64,000 bases of DNA, taken from contig BROG01000046.1 in the NCBI GenBank assembly GCA_030159075.1, positions 868,001 through 932,000 on the forward strand. The letters are read 5' to 3'. Source of the stretch: Atrina japonica (lineage: Eukaryota > Mollusca > Bivalvia > Pterioida > Pinnidae). The notes under the pieces were generated by a model. It did no database searches and had not been told where the DNA came from. It worked only from the letters and a program-made list of their open reading frames with translations. The position numbers and the translations under genes are program-made. Of this stretch, positions 35,331 to 47,300 are shown piece after piece (within the stretch, counting starts at the first letter, position 1; every line of letters begins with the position of its first letter).

Positions 35331-36129
35331 TCACAATAAATTGGTACATGTACTTCCGTGTCCAGAGATATTTTGATTTTATTAAAATGGTTTACCATGA
35401 TTTGTCATTTTAAAAAAAAATATATGTTGTTGGTGATAGCACATATTGCTTTAACTCTGAATGAATGTCTACTTATTTGAAGTTGATATCATAAAAAACA
35501 GGAAAATAACAGTGTCATGAGAAGGGAGATAAATCTTACAATATAGAAATTGTCTTAAATTCAAGATTTACAAAAAAGTGAATTTTAGACACTAAACAGG
35601 AAAATATCCAGCATGTTGCAGTGTAAATTTGCTGAGAGGAGTTAGTCTTTTGTTTGCAGATTTCAAAGAAAGTTTTGCATCAGACCCAACAGAATGTAGA
35701 CATGAAACACGTCAGATTAACTTTGATTAATGATGCAATAATCTTATTTTGTTTGCTACCAAATGTATTAAAAAGTTACAACTTAATGGATGCGCAAATT
35801 GAGAAATGTATACTGTTGTAAAGGAAGAGATTTATAGCAGTGCATAGATCTAGAGACATGCCTGTGATAGATCATTGAACAATTTTCAAATGAAATTTTG
35901 TGGATTAACAAAAAATAATCTGCAAGGTACTGTTATAATAACTATTATGTAGTATTTAAATTACCTATGTATTACTTTATTACATGTATGTTTGTTTTTA
36001 TTTATTATTTGTTATCATTGTTTACATCTTCTGCAGTCTCACCATTACTGTAAAAATAAACCATAAATCATTATGAATTTATATTTGACTTGTTTGTGAA
36101 AAATTTTTGTGTGGATTAGAATGCCATTC

Positions 36130-36745
36130 TCATTAATATAGAGTGTGGCCTCACTATTAAGACCACCTAACTGACTGACCTCACTATTAAGACCACCTAA
36201 CTGACTGACTCAGAGTGGTCTGATTAGCGTGGTGTTACAGTGGGACCTCACTATTAAGACCACCTAACTGACTGACTCAGAGTGGTCTGATTAGTGTGGT
36301 GTTACAGTGGGACCTCACTATTAAGACCACCTAACTGACTGACTCAGAGTGGTCTGATTAGTGTGGTGTTAAGACCTCACCACCTAACTGACTGACTCAG
36401 AGTGGTCTGATTAGCGTGGTGTTACAGTGGGACCTCACTATTAAGACCACCTAACTGACTGACTCAGAGTGGTCTGATTAGTGTGGTGTTACAGTGGGAC
36501 CTCACTATTAAGACCACCTAACTGGCTGACTCAGAGTGGTTTGATTAGCGTGGTGTTACAGTGGGACCTCACTATTAAGACTACCTAACTGACTGACTCA
36601 ATGTGGTCTGATTAGCCAGTTGGTCTCTTAAGTGAGGGTCTGGACTAATTTAATATTTATTCAGAAATTCACGAGACCAAATATTGTTGTCTTAAATGTG
36701 AAGTGGTCTCCTAAGAAAAGGTGTCTTCAGACAAGGTTTCACTGT
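36130..36745. repeat. 67-bp tandem repeat, about 7 copies, inside a possible TIR element
   Basis: Unit: GTGGGACCTCACTATTAAGA, CCACCTAACTGACTGACTCA, GAGTGGTCTGATTAGYGTGG, TGTTACA. One unit lacks about 20 bases (36371). The 3' edge reads GGTTTCACTGTA (36734-36745), the inverse of the TACAGTGGGACC in each unit. Confidence 0.85.
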
Positions 36746-36926
36746 ATTTCAACCTAAAATATTGTAGAACTGTTTTAGTACCACAAATTGACAACTGTTG
36801 TTGTGAAATGTCATTATTGAGCATGTGATGCTGTATTGACTTTATACCTGTTTATGTTAGGAAAATTGTTTTGACTGTATATCAAAACAATGACATTTTA
36901 AGCTGTTAAACAATGAAACTTCAACC

Positions 36927-37011
36927 TATTTAACCCTAAAAACTCATTTGGACTGGTCTGAGTCATTGATTTACAGAAGAGTCAAATGCTTTTCAGGGGT
37001 GGATGAGTTAA
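36927..37011. mobile_element. Short palindromic MITE, copy 3 (reverse)
   Basis: TATTTAACCCTAAAAACTCA at the left, core TCATTGATTTACAGAAGAG, right AGGGGTGGATGAGTTAA. Confidence 0.55.
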
Positions 37012-37262
37012 GCTACAGCTGTTATGTCAATTTTTTTAGTACCTGTCTGTAGGTTTTTTCTGAGACCATTCATGAGTCAATCTGTTAAGGCTTTAATTAA
37101 AGTTTTATAATAGCCCATCATTCTCAAAATTATGGTTTCCCATAAGGAACAAGAAAATAGGTGGTTCAGGGGTGGGGGTATGACTGGTTTAAAATAAGTA
37201 AACAAAGATAATAAATTATGGGATGGGGCAGTACATCCATGGACCCCATATAACCACAGGTT

Positions 37263-38122
37263 CAAGTGAGCTTATCTGATCGCCTTTTGTCCATTGTCTG
37301 TCTGTCCGTAAACTTTTTACATTTTCGACTTCTCCTCCAAAACTGCTGAAGGGATTTGGTGAAACTTTATAGGAAGTACATGTAAGTACTCAAGGTCCTC
37401 TACCAAGTTTCGGCCCAGGGTGGGGCAAAAGAGGCCACAAGGGGTAGCTCTCTTTAAAAATTGTTTCCTCCGGAACCTGAGTGATCTACATAGATGTATG
37501 ATTCAAGTTTGTTAATTTTGTTGAAATCGGAAAACAAATTTTTGACGTGTTTTTGATGTCTTTTTAGACTTTGTACTTTTTATTCGTTTTTGTATGATTT
37601 CTTTGATTTTCTCCCCTATTATTCATTATGATGCATTTGTTTTATGTGTTTTACATGTGGTTTGGTAGATAAATGCTTTGCTGAAATTTAATTTTTAAAA
37701 TTTTTTATGAATTTTTTAAGACTGCAAAAATGAAGGGGGAGGGATTTTCCAAACTGCAGAAGGGATTTTGATGAAACTTTTTAATTTTGACCAGACCAGC
37801 CCAGGGATGGATCCAGGGTGGGGCAAAAAGGCCTCGGGTACCCCGCTTTAAAAATCTTCTCCAGAACTGCTGTATGGATTGAAAACTTATTGCATCTGAG
37901 AGATTTTTATGGATGCAGGAATCAGTTTCCTGTTTTTGGAATCAATTGGAAAACAAATTTTTGACATGTTTTTGACATCTTTCCCAGCTTTGTCATTTTC
38001 ATTCATTTTTAAGTCTCCTCCACTCCTAAGGAGTGTTAAAATAATTTGTAAATTTGAGATTCCCATATTTGTAAGATACCAACATAGTTCAAGTGAGCGA
38101 TGTGACCCATGGGCCTCTTGTT
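37263..38122. repeat. Long bipartite dispersed repeat, copy 2
   Basis: Colinear with 2398-3390: GTCTGTCCGTAAACTTTTTA, TTTTCGACTTCTCCTCC, the two GGATCC/CTTTAAAAAT modules and the 3' edge AAGTGAGCGATGTGACCCAT. Shorter by internal deletions; the first GGATCC is gone. Confidence 0.75.
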
Positions 38123-39269
38123 ATGTTAAAGGTAAAAATATATATTTCTGGAGGTGGGACAAGATTCCAAGGAGCCACATATACACCACTGAATGTGTTT
38201 TCCAGTAATGAACAAGAATATACATATTTTAGGAGGGGGATGTGAATGGTTTTCAAGTAATACATAAAAATATTAATTGAAGGGGTAGGGTATATCCCCC
38301 AAGTACTCCAATGTACATGTATATTCCTTCCCATAAGGAACAAGTGAACATATTGTTATAGCTGCACTATTTTCAAGTGGTAATGAAATGAAAAAAAAAA
38401 GTTTCTCATGGGTTTCTATAGAAAACTCAATCCCCCATTGCTACTTTGATCTCCGCCACCAAAACTGAAAACAATGGAGCTAAACCAAATTGTTGACACA
38501 GACATATGGACTTTGCAATGTCATAACCCCAAGTTTTCTTTACAATCAGGCAAAAAAGTAATATTAGGATATATCTGCAGGTAGATTCTGAGTTTAGAAT
38601 TAAACAAGGTAGTTTGTAAAATTGTATGAAATTATTATTGTTGAATAACTGCAATTCATGACAACAGGTTATTTAAAAATAAAATCAATTATAAAATTAT
38701 GTGATTGAGAGATTTTATAACTGGCATATATTGTGTAATGTTTCCTATAATCACCCTAGATCTCATTGATGTTAAACATCATATTAAATTTGGTTAATCT
38801 TTGCAGAAAGTTTTTACAGAATATTGAAAACTGATGCACTAACGGACCAGAATAATATACAGAGGTTTTCCTGTTTTCTCCTACAAATATTTTACTTTTC
38901 TGATACAAAATTCCAAATTTTCTGACCCATAGTCATAAAATATTATCTTATCAGAGAGTATGTTGGAAATAATTTTATATGCATTCAGGGACAATTGAAT
39001 TATGCATGGATTTTCTCAATTTCATGGACTCTGGTCCCACTTTGAAAAAGGGGAAATCCCATCGATACAACAACTGAACACTATAAGGTTTGTCCAAATA
39101 TATGAGATGATTGTACATTGACCAGGAGCTTGCATAACAGGTCACATACAGTTGATAGATGGATGTGCCTATTTAAATGTGGAAAGTTGGCAATAAGAAA
39201 AAAATGAAGTTATCACATTTGTTGCATGGTTTAATTGTCAATTTCCCTCTTCTGTCTACATTTCTACAT

Positions 39270-39415
39270 AAAGAACATGCGGAATCCCTTTTTCTTGCCA
39301 GTTTACTCAAGGAAGGATGGTGGTTTCTTCCTGTGTACATTCTAACCGTTTTTTTCTCTCACTTTTAAACTGTTCGCCACCACATATAATGTAACTGAAA
39401 AAAATCTAACTAAAC
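39270..39415 (+). mobile_element. SINE family B remnant
   Basis: GCCAGTTTACTCAAGGAAGG, TGGTTTCTTCCTG and TCGCCACCACATATAATG match the family body. A 63-codon open frame across it is not a gene. Confidence 0.5.
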
Positions 39416-39449
39416 AAACAAAACACTACATTTTCCAGAAATCAAAAGA

Positions 39450-39476
39450 CGGCCCGGACGCAAACCGATCCGTTAC
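39450..39476. promoter_or_regulatory. CpG-dense patch upstream of the small gene
   Basis: Several CpG dinucleotides fall within about 25 bases (GACGGCCCGGACG and CCGATCCG), whereas CpG is scarce in surrounding intergenic DNA. This could be a promoter or 5' UTR patch of the gene at 39517-40123. No TATA box or initiator is claimed. Confidence 0.25.
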
Positions 39477-39516
39477 CAATTTTTAGTTTTAGTATTTCAT
39501 AATCTCAAATCCATTT

Positions 39517-40123
39517 ATGTTTATATATAAATGTCATACGATCGAGGAAATATATGACACATTCAGCCAAAAGGCATTTAGTTTAAACAACAAATGTAGA
39601 AAATGGCAATTTTTAATTACATATGATATTTACTATTTATTTTGCATGAAATGTATGGGCCAGAGAGTAGAGTCGTCCATCTTCTGCGATTTGGAAAGTC
39701 CCACTAAGGAAGAAATTATCCTTGTTATCGATGTTAATCAACTTGATGTAACGGTATACAGCTTCTTGATACATTCGTCCTTTTTCCTTGTGAGTATTTT
39801 TTGACGTGCTTTAGTTTTCAAGATTATATATTCTTACGTTTTCTTGCAACCTAGATTAACATGACATTTAGATACCGCATTTACTGTTTAGATTTATGTA
39901 TTTTCACGAGGCCACCGACGGCGACGCTTCTGAAGTTCTGCAAACTTTAACTTGTTCCCATGTCGGAACCCTACTCGATGTTTCAATTGAAATTAGCAGT
40001 GGACCAATGCAATTCTCGGCAATGCTATGGTTTAACGGTAAACACGTACCGCTAATATTAAAGCATGCATGGTTGTTTGAAGAAATGGGTTTTTTTCAAA
40101 ATGTTTGTGCAAAATTTTCGTAA
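39517..40123 (+). CDS. Unrecognised small two-exon gene, 162 codons
   Basis: Exon 1 is 39517-39753, ending in phase 0 at GTATAC. Exon 2 is 39872-40123, entering in phase 0 after ACATTTAG and ending TAA. The 118-bp intron separates DVNQLDVT from IPHLLFRF. Exon 2 is visibly richer in G+C and CpG than its surroundings, and a CpG-dense patch lies just upstream at 39450-39473. The protein is mixed alpha/beta in look (EEIILVIDVN, DVSIEISSGPMQFSAMLWFN), with no signal peptide and no membrane segment; I recognise no domain. The ATG at 39517 has a weak context (T at -3). The frame is open back to an AG at 39491-39492, so exon 1 may be internal and the true start upstream. An alternative exon 2 acceptor at 39891 would be out of phase. 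Confidence 0.5.
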
Positions 40124-40145
40124 AATGCAAGCCATAAATTTAAAG

Positions 40146-40151
40146 AATAAA
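40146..40151 (+). promoter_or_regulatory. Poly(A) signal after the small gene
   Basis: AATAAA 23 bases after the stop codon at 40123, with a second A/T-rich AATAAA-like string immediately after. The close spacing supports a real 3' end for the two-exon gene, though such hexamers are common in AT-rich DNA. Confidence 0.45.
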
Positions 40152-40299
40152 AATAAACATCTAGTCTCTCCTAAGCACCCCAGATTTATCAACTTAAAAC
40201 CACGGTGTGGAATAGTTACAGCTGAAACAAATATGATATTTTACTAATTTTATTTTTCTATATATGTTGTATATCTCCACAGTAAGATATGTCTACGAT

Positions 40300-41165
40300 G
40301 GTTTGTTGTAATTGTGCGCACATAAGACAAATTTGGTCAAGCAGTCGCTATAAGTAAACATTTTGAATTTATTAAAAACAATGCTTGAATACATCAAACA
40401 ACAGTAAAAACAGTAACAATAACAAAACATTTTATTCAGTAATCTATAAACTGTAGCCAGATCGAAAATAGACTCACCCCTGTGTTCACCATTTTGTTGT
40501 AATTATGCGCATGCTCAACTAAGGTCTTTTCCATATCTCTATTTTTACATCATGTTTGTGTGTTAAGCATTGTTTAGACAGTCTATGTGCTTTACGAAGG
40601 GCTCAGTCATAGGTTGGGAGATTCTTTTATTGTGATTGACAGTGGGCGGAATTCATCTTGCCATTGTGTGCCTCTGTTAGCATAGAGTAGTAATATATAT
40701 TGTGGGAATTTTGGGGGTATTGGCTTAATGTTATTGATTTTAGCATAAAAATACTTACTTTCAACTGATTTCAAAAGGATTTACTTTTTCTGACCCTTGA
40801 ATAGGGCTGTCATTGATAGACTCGATATCGATATATTGATACACAAATTGATTTGATACGATAATCGATACACAGGATGTATTTTCTTTTACAATTCCCC
40901 AAATTTTCCATTTGTTTTACTTGATATTGATCTATGTTATATTTTTTTCTAATTGTTCATTTTGTTCAAATAAATGATTGCTTTTTTCATCTTCAGATGG
41001 TCAAATATACAATAAAACAACTAAATATTATAAAACAACTAATTATATAAAGTTTCTCATCAATGACAGCCCTAGCCTTGAATACACAAAATCTTTTCTT
41101 TATTAAAAGTTGGGATAATGCTTTGTTATGACGTAATTTGTACAGCATGCACAATTACAACAACC
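40300..41165. mobile_element. MITE-like host element with GTTGTAATTGTGC termini, interrupted copy
   Basis: Left GTTTGTTGTAATTGTGCGCA, right TGCACAATTACAACAACC: inverted ends. A related TTGTTGTAATTATGCGCATG lies internally at 40493. Colinear with 57779-58401 except for the 273-bp insertion at 40802-41074. Confidence 0.75.
40802..41074. mobile_element. hAT-type MITE with target-site duplication, nested
   Basis: Perfect 16-bp inverted ends TAGGGCTGTCATTGAT / ATCAATGACAGCCCTA flank 273 bp. The 8-base flanks CCCTTGAA (40794-40801) and GCCTTGAA (41075-41082) differ at one base. The uninterrupted paralogous site at 58282-58289 reads CACTTGAA once. TAGGG-type termini with an 8-base duplication are the hAT signature. 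There is no coding capacity; the interior is rich in ATCGATA strings. Confidence 0.85.
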
Positions 41166-41339
41166 AGCTGTTCATATTTAATTTTCGGTTGAATTGAAGA
41201 AAATGACTCCGAGATATTACCTGTTAAATCTGCCCGGTTTCAGTTTTCTCATATGAAGGTATGGACTGCAACAAGAAGGAGACAGAAAAATAAAAATAGT
41301 CAAATACCTTCTTTGTTAAAATAAAGAAAATAAATAAAT

Positions 41340-41652
41340 TTTATGACAGACACATTTAGAGTATTTTCTGTGATTTTGAACCATGTGACCTTTCAAATGT
41401 ATTTACAAATGTAATAACTTCTACAACTAAGATTTGTTTAGACTCACTTGACCAGTGCTCAAACAAAAAACACAGTTTTTTTTGTAATTTACATCCCAAG
41501 TTATTGATAGTGCACTTATGATAGTAAATAATTTTTGAGGTTATGACGGACACAAGTTGAGTATTTTCCCTAATTTTGAACCATGTGACCTTTGAAATGT
41601 AATTACAAATGTAATAACTTCGACAACTAAGATTTGTTTAGACTCACTTGAT
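41340..41652. repeat. Direct duplication, two copies about 199 bp apart
   Basis: 41340-41455 and 41539-41652 share GAACCATGTGACCTTT, TTACAAATGTAATAACTTC and AAGATTTGTTTAGACTCACT in the same order. Confidence 0.8.
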
Positions 41653-44172
41653 AGTAGGGTCCTCAGAAGAGCGAAATTTTGGAGAGTCCTTAGGACTCCA
41701 GGGTCAAAATCTTGGAAGTCCCATCCAGAAAACGACAGTCCACTTATTTTTAAGTCTATTGCCAAAATCTATTTTTATGGTTGTTCATTCATTTACTTAT
41801 TTTGTTCATGCATGTGCATGTACATTGTATCTGTTAGATTCTATCAGGGCTCTACAATACTAAAAAATTCACTCTTCATTTGGCCAGTGAACCAGAAATT
41901 TTACTAGCCAGCCAGAAACTTTTACTGGCTAATATAGGGGATTAAATAAAATGAAATAAAACATGAATATTTTAAGCTGACATGACATGCTTCTGATGTA
42001 ATCTTTACTGAAAAGAAATTGTCATCTTATTCTGTTTGGAAAGTTTCAAGTCAAAAACATGACAGCATACAAAGTGTTTTATACAGTAATCAACATGAGT
42101 TAGATGCTGTAGTTTATCGAAACTGAATAGCCAAATTAATTGTTGTAAAGCGCATAACAGATCATGATTTCGATAATATAATTTCACAGTGTAAATGGAC
42201 AAACTTTTGATTTCCGGCTCGGAGAAAAACTGGTCGCAATGTGGCGACTGAATTACAATAAACACTCGCCAAAACCTAAAAAATGGTCGCATTTGTGAGT
42301 GATTTGGTCGCATTGTAGAGCGCTGTCTATCTTTCTATGTGTAGATCTATTTACCGGTAGATTTTTAAAATTTTAATTATGATTTATTATACATTGTATA
42401 TGTATTACTAATTTTGTAGTGCAGGGTTCTAGTGAGCAATATTTTTCATGGCTTAAAGCGTTCTGTGCATTATTTAAATTAGAAGATCTATTCCATTATA
42501 ATTTAAAAAAAAGGTAGGATAGTAGTGCTAAAAAATTTCAAATCACAATCAGGCTAATAACTTGCCAGTCCTATTTTCTGATTCTGAAAAAATTCAGTTG
42601 TTGCATTAAAATTCACGAACAAAAATTCTTTTATCTATAACATTTTCAAGAGACAAGACTGTTGCTGATAAACTTGTTTTCTTCGGCCATACATTCTATA
42701 AGCACCCAAGCATTCATCGTAATTTGCTTTATCCATGCACAGGAACCTGAAATTCTGTCCATATGTTCATATTGACATACAATCATTTACATACATGTAG
42801 CTTGCCCTCTGTAATGATTAGGTAAACAATCATTACAAAGGAAAGGAGTGCAACATGTTTTGGGGGTCACTACCAATTCGGATTATAGTTCCTCGTTTAT
42901 CTTTGTTTTTCACCAGACGAACAATTGGTACAGCTTGAATACTGATTTCTTCTATCTGTACAGTGTACATGGTCTTTTGCTATTATTAAACAAGTACAAA
43001 CCTCAATCTTTTTGGGTTTTTTTTTCCATGAGGGAGGGACCCATGAAGCTCACAATGCTTCTAGGTACAGAGTTTACCTCCAGTTGTAAGATACTAAAGA
43101 CCTGATTTTATCCTGAATTGACCTGACTGGGTTTCATGTGCATTTAACAGAAAAAAGTATAATAAAGTTGTAGTACTGAAAAAAAAACAAAAGAAAATCA
43201 TAAATGTTGGTCATATGTGTAGTTCTTATCCTGAAGTTTCATAAAATCACAACTTTATTATACTATTTTGTTTATTTTGAAAGTAAACAGCACATTTTCC
43301 AAAAGTAGTTATCAAGAGGTCATAAAATGATTAAGAAAAAAGGGGAGTTTTAGAAGTGGTCATGTATCATTTCTTTTTTTGTAACATGAAAAGCAGATGA
43401 AATCCTAATTTTTCAAATGAATAATAGAGTAGTAGAATTTACTTCTAATTGGCTATAGCTAGACCAAAATACATGTAACTTACCTTAGACTCCTAAAATC
43501 ATGGATATTAATGCGTGTACTGCTTGAACAGGCAAGAAAGCATACAATCAAACTGATGTATATAAAAATAATTTGAAGTTGTCTCCACATTTTTGTTGTA
43601 AAATTAGTGTTGAAGCATGGTCAATTGTTAAGGTAGTCACAACAAAACTAAATTTAAAGTAAAATTACCCAAAAGGAAATATGTACATTATATATGTAAA
43701 TGATGAAATGTGTGTTTATAATTAATAACAGGTAAATTACTACCTGATGAACACCTAGACATAAAACATGATGTTATGTAGCACAAAGGTATGCAGTCAA
43801 ACCAGGGGTCATTAATTTACTTTCCCCCTTGTCACAGACATCAGTATCTCGTTAACTTGGTCCAGTTACTTGATAATTGTGTTTGGGTCCAGTCAGTCTA
43901 TTTTATGAAGTGACTGTTTTAAAGATGCATGTACATTGTTTCAACAGACCTATGCATATGTACATTTAGCTATTTATTTGCTTTGGATTTACATTTGTAC
44001 TTTCATATCATTTTCTGCTCATGGAAAGGCAATTTGTTGTTGAAATTAAAAACAAATGCAGAAAAGTTCTGACTATCAACCTATTTTGAAGATGTTTTAC
44101 TATATGGATATTAAGAAATTGGAGTGAAGAAATAATCAGACATCTAGTGTTTAACTTGATCTGTTTGTTATC

Positions 44173-44319
44173 ATGCAGTCTAACAATATGGTAGTAACAC
44201 AACCATCATTGACATCTGTGATGACCAAGGTAGTTTACACCACTACAGGTGGTGGCTATATGTCTAATTTAAACTTGATGCCACAATTTGGTGTCATGTG
44301 TGATGTTAGACATTTATTG
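44173..44319 (+). CDS. CIZ1: Candidate upstream exon of the CIZ1-like gene
   Basis: Forty-nine codons from an ATG to a strong GTGAGT donor in phase 0, which matches the phase-0 entry of the next exon and gives the junction VRHLL|ALQSIMNRN. Alternatively ATCATGCAG is an acceptor and the exon starts at 44179 in the same frame. The peptide is hydrophilic with SVMTKVVYTTTGGG and no known domain. The frame continues past the donor, so coding is not proven. Confidence 0.4.
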
Positions 44320-47300
44320 GTGAGTAAATCTTTTATAGAATTTTTAAGTCAACAAAACATAATTAGGAGGGGGCATTATCATATTAATGAATTGACAAAC
44401 ACATTTGGGTACCTGTCAACCAATTATTTCCAAATAATTACAAGAAAAATTTGATGCAAAGCATCAATTCGCCGCCAAAGGTATTTCAAAGGAAGTTTGG
44501 GAATAAATGAATGCAAGCTTTCAGTTACTTAATATCTATTACAACAAAAAGTCCCACCAGATAACATTTTTGTGAAAATAGAGTCAACAGAACTAATTTA
44601 ACGGCGATTTCCCGTCAACTAACACCAAGTTCACAGACAGTAGTGAGAAATGGAGTGGTCATCATGTTCCTGGTCAAATTCATCCAGTGTAATCATTCAT
44701 TTTAGTAGTGTTTATATAGCAATTGACATCAGCGATGTAGCAATGTCTATATATGTAAAAGTTTACAAAATGACAGTTGCAGTAATTTTCACTGTTCTGC
44801 ATAATGGTTGTCAACAATGGTGAAGAACTTGGATTTTTTTTTAAGAAAATGTATTAAATATTAGTATATATCAAGAATATAAAACATAATTTAGAAAAAC
44901 ATTTATGGAATAATTCAGAATTATTTTTTTTAAAACAAGTCCATATTCCAGTCTGTTTCGTTCATTGTTGGCCTAGCCGGCTAGAGTGGTTCGATCTTGT
45001 TTAACATGATAATTCTGACTTTATCCATTATTACACAAAACTCCTGTTAAAAGTAACATTTTATTATATGTAGATTTTAACATGTACTACAGTTTTTATG
45101 TCGAAATAAAAGTAAAAATGGTGTGCTTCGGTAATTAAGGTCTGTTTCGGTAAATCGTCCGACCCGTTTTCACTTTGTTGTTCTCCCAATCATCAATATT
45201 TCATACGAGACATTTCTTTTTCGGTGTTATATTTATTCCGTTTTGCACAAACGAAATCATTTTAAATGATAAAAAACATTTTGTTCCAAATTTCCGTCGT
45301 CCACTAAACTTATATAATAGGATATCATGCTCTTATCAAAATCAAAAGCAATCACATAATGATTGCTCCCATCATTTCGACTAATGTCTCCCACTTATCG
45401 TTATTTCAAAAATACGAATCGCGGTATTATACCTTAATTGCATTAAAAAAATTTAGATGCTGATTATTTATGAAACAAACCAACATCACTTTCATATCTG
45501 AAATTTAATAGCGTTTTTGCCTCAAATAAAATTACTACGTCATTACTTCCGCGTTCAAAGAAACTAACAGCTCCTTCCATATACTACTTCCTAACTTAAT
45601 TTGAAATATATTCGCCGCCTCCTGGCGGCGAATAATCAGACAAAAAGTTATCCTCCAGTACTAGATGTTCTTATTTTCATTTTATGCTGACTAGATGACT
45701 TTGTACTTGTGTAGATGGAATGATTTTGTCAAATTAAAATTAAATACATGTATCTTGTTAATATGCCCCGGTGGGAGGATTATTAATTTTTCAAATAAGC
45801 CTTATTTTACTTGTTCAGTAAATTACCAATAATTTTTATATAAGTTACATAAGCGATGGTGATGAGTGATGGCATGCATTCATTTGCTCATTTGTACAGA
45901 AATCTGCAATGAAATAGGCATAATGATCTGAGAATTAAAACAGTGTGATTTAAAATGATTTTAATATTTTTTGTTTCCAGGCACTACAGTCAATAATGAA
46001 TAGAAATCAGAATCGTGGCAGTGGAAGATACCGACGCTCAAATGACAGTGATGGTTTTCTGAAAACGGGAGGTGGCTTACAAAATCGTAATTTTGGCTTG
46101 CTTGGTGATTCACCCATTAAAATGCAACAGAACTTTCCCACTGTTGGAAGTGGATTGGGTATTCTGGGAAGTGGACCAAGTCAAAATATGGGCAATGTTT
46201 CTGGCAGACAAAATACTCAGAATTTAGGAGGTTTGTAGCGAAACATGATCATGTATCCACAACTCTAAGAAAGGGCACAAAAATGAAAAAGAGAAATTTT
46301 AATCTTATTTAGTAGATTATCAATTAAAAATCCAGTTTCTGATGATAATATGTATTTCAGTGTAAAAGGTTTGACATTATCTCTCAAAAATACATGTAGT
46401 CTGATTTCCTCCATATTTTGTCAACTTGCTAGCTGATATTGATGACCTTTGCCTTTGAACTCCTTTTTACATTTTGTTTAGAACCAATCTTTGTAATGTA
46501 TTTAGTTAACCTCTTCAAGTTCTTTTCTGAAGTACATTTGTGTTTTTGTGAAACTGACTGATTATTTTCTAAAACAAAAGGTGGAATGCAGGGTATGAAC
46601 AACAATAGTGGTATGCAGAGCCAGAGGTCTCCAAACCTGGGCAACAGAAATCAAAATTTAAGTGGCTCCAGCATGAATTCCAGCATAAGCAGTATAAATC
46701 AGAGTATACTCAACTTGCAACATCAAATCAACATCCAGCAGCAAAAACAACTTCAACATATGGCCATGAGGGAATCACACCAGCAACAAAAACAGGCCTC
46801 TGCTATGACTGGTAGTGGTATGAGAGATTCACCACAGCAGCAACAACAAAATATTGCAGCCATAAGAGACTCACAGTTACAGATGGTCAATAGTTTACTG
46901 CAACAACAGGGCATGGGTGGTCAAGGTAGAACAGGTAATACATGTGACTCTCTTTTAACTTAAGTACAAGAGAGTGTTGAACAGCAGTGGTATTCATGTC
47001 TACCACAAAAGACTGAATGATCATCGTCTTTTCACTGCATTGGTGTCTGTAATTGTAAACTACACAAATGTTTGGTCGTTATCGCATGTGTAAAATGATT
47101 TACACAGATATCATATCATTCTGTTCAAGATGTCAAATTTTACTAGATATTGGCTGTGATATCCCTTTTTCTGGTACAATGATCCCGTTTTAGCTGTGTT
47201 CATGGCTATTTCACCATTATATTGTGATAAAATTAAATATCATTTTAGGTCTGTCAAGAATATTAAACTCATGTTTGTTCATACTGTTGTATTTAATTAC

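Larger units (their letters stand above)
33764..39449. other. Intergenic region between RHBDL and the small gene
   Basis: No supported exon. It contains degenerate 58-bp-like repeats (34395-34735), a TIR element (34850-35330), a 67-bp array (36130-36745), a palindromic MITE (36927-37011), the second long dispersed repeat (37263-38122) and a SINE remnant (39270-39415). Stretches 35460-36120 and 38350-39170 show nothing recognisable. Confidence 0.7.
40124..44172. other. Intergenic region upstream of the CIZ1-like gene
   Basis: Begins with the nested MITEs (40300-41165), then a 199-bp-period duplication (41340-41652), then AT-rich DNA with TGGTCGCA-type low-complexity strings (41870-42310). I see no exon in 42320-44170; the promoter of the CIZ1-like gene should lie here or nearby, but no element is identifiable by eye. 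Confidence 0.6.

Noticed and set aside
39177..39368. 63-codon frame as a gene
   Set aside because: It lies over a SINE family B remnant.
44467..45633. Helitron
   Set aside because: There is a terminal hairpin, but no CTRR after it and no TC start; the inverted ends also argue against it.
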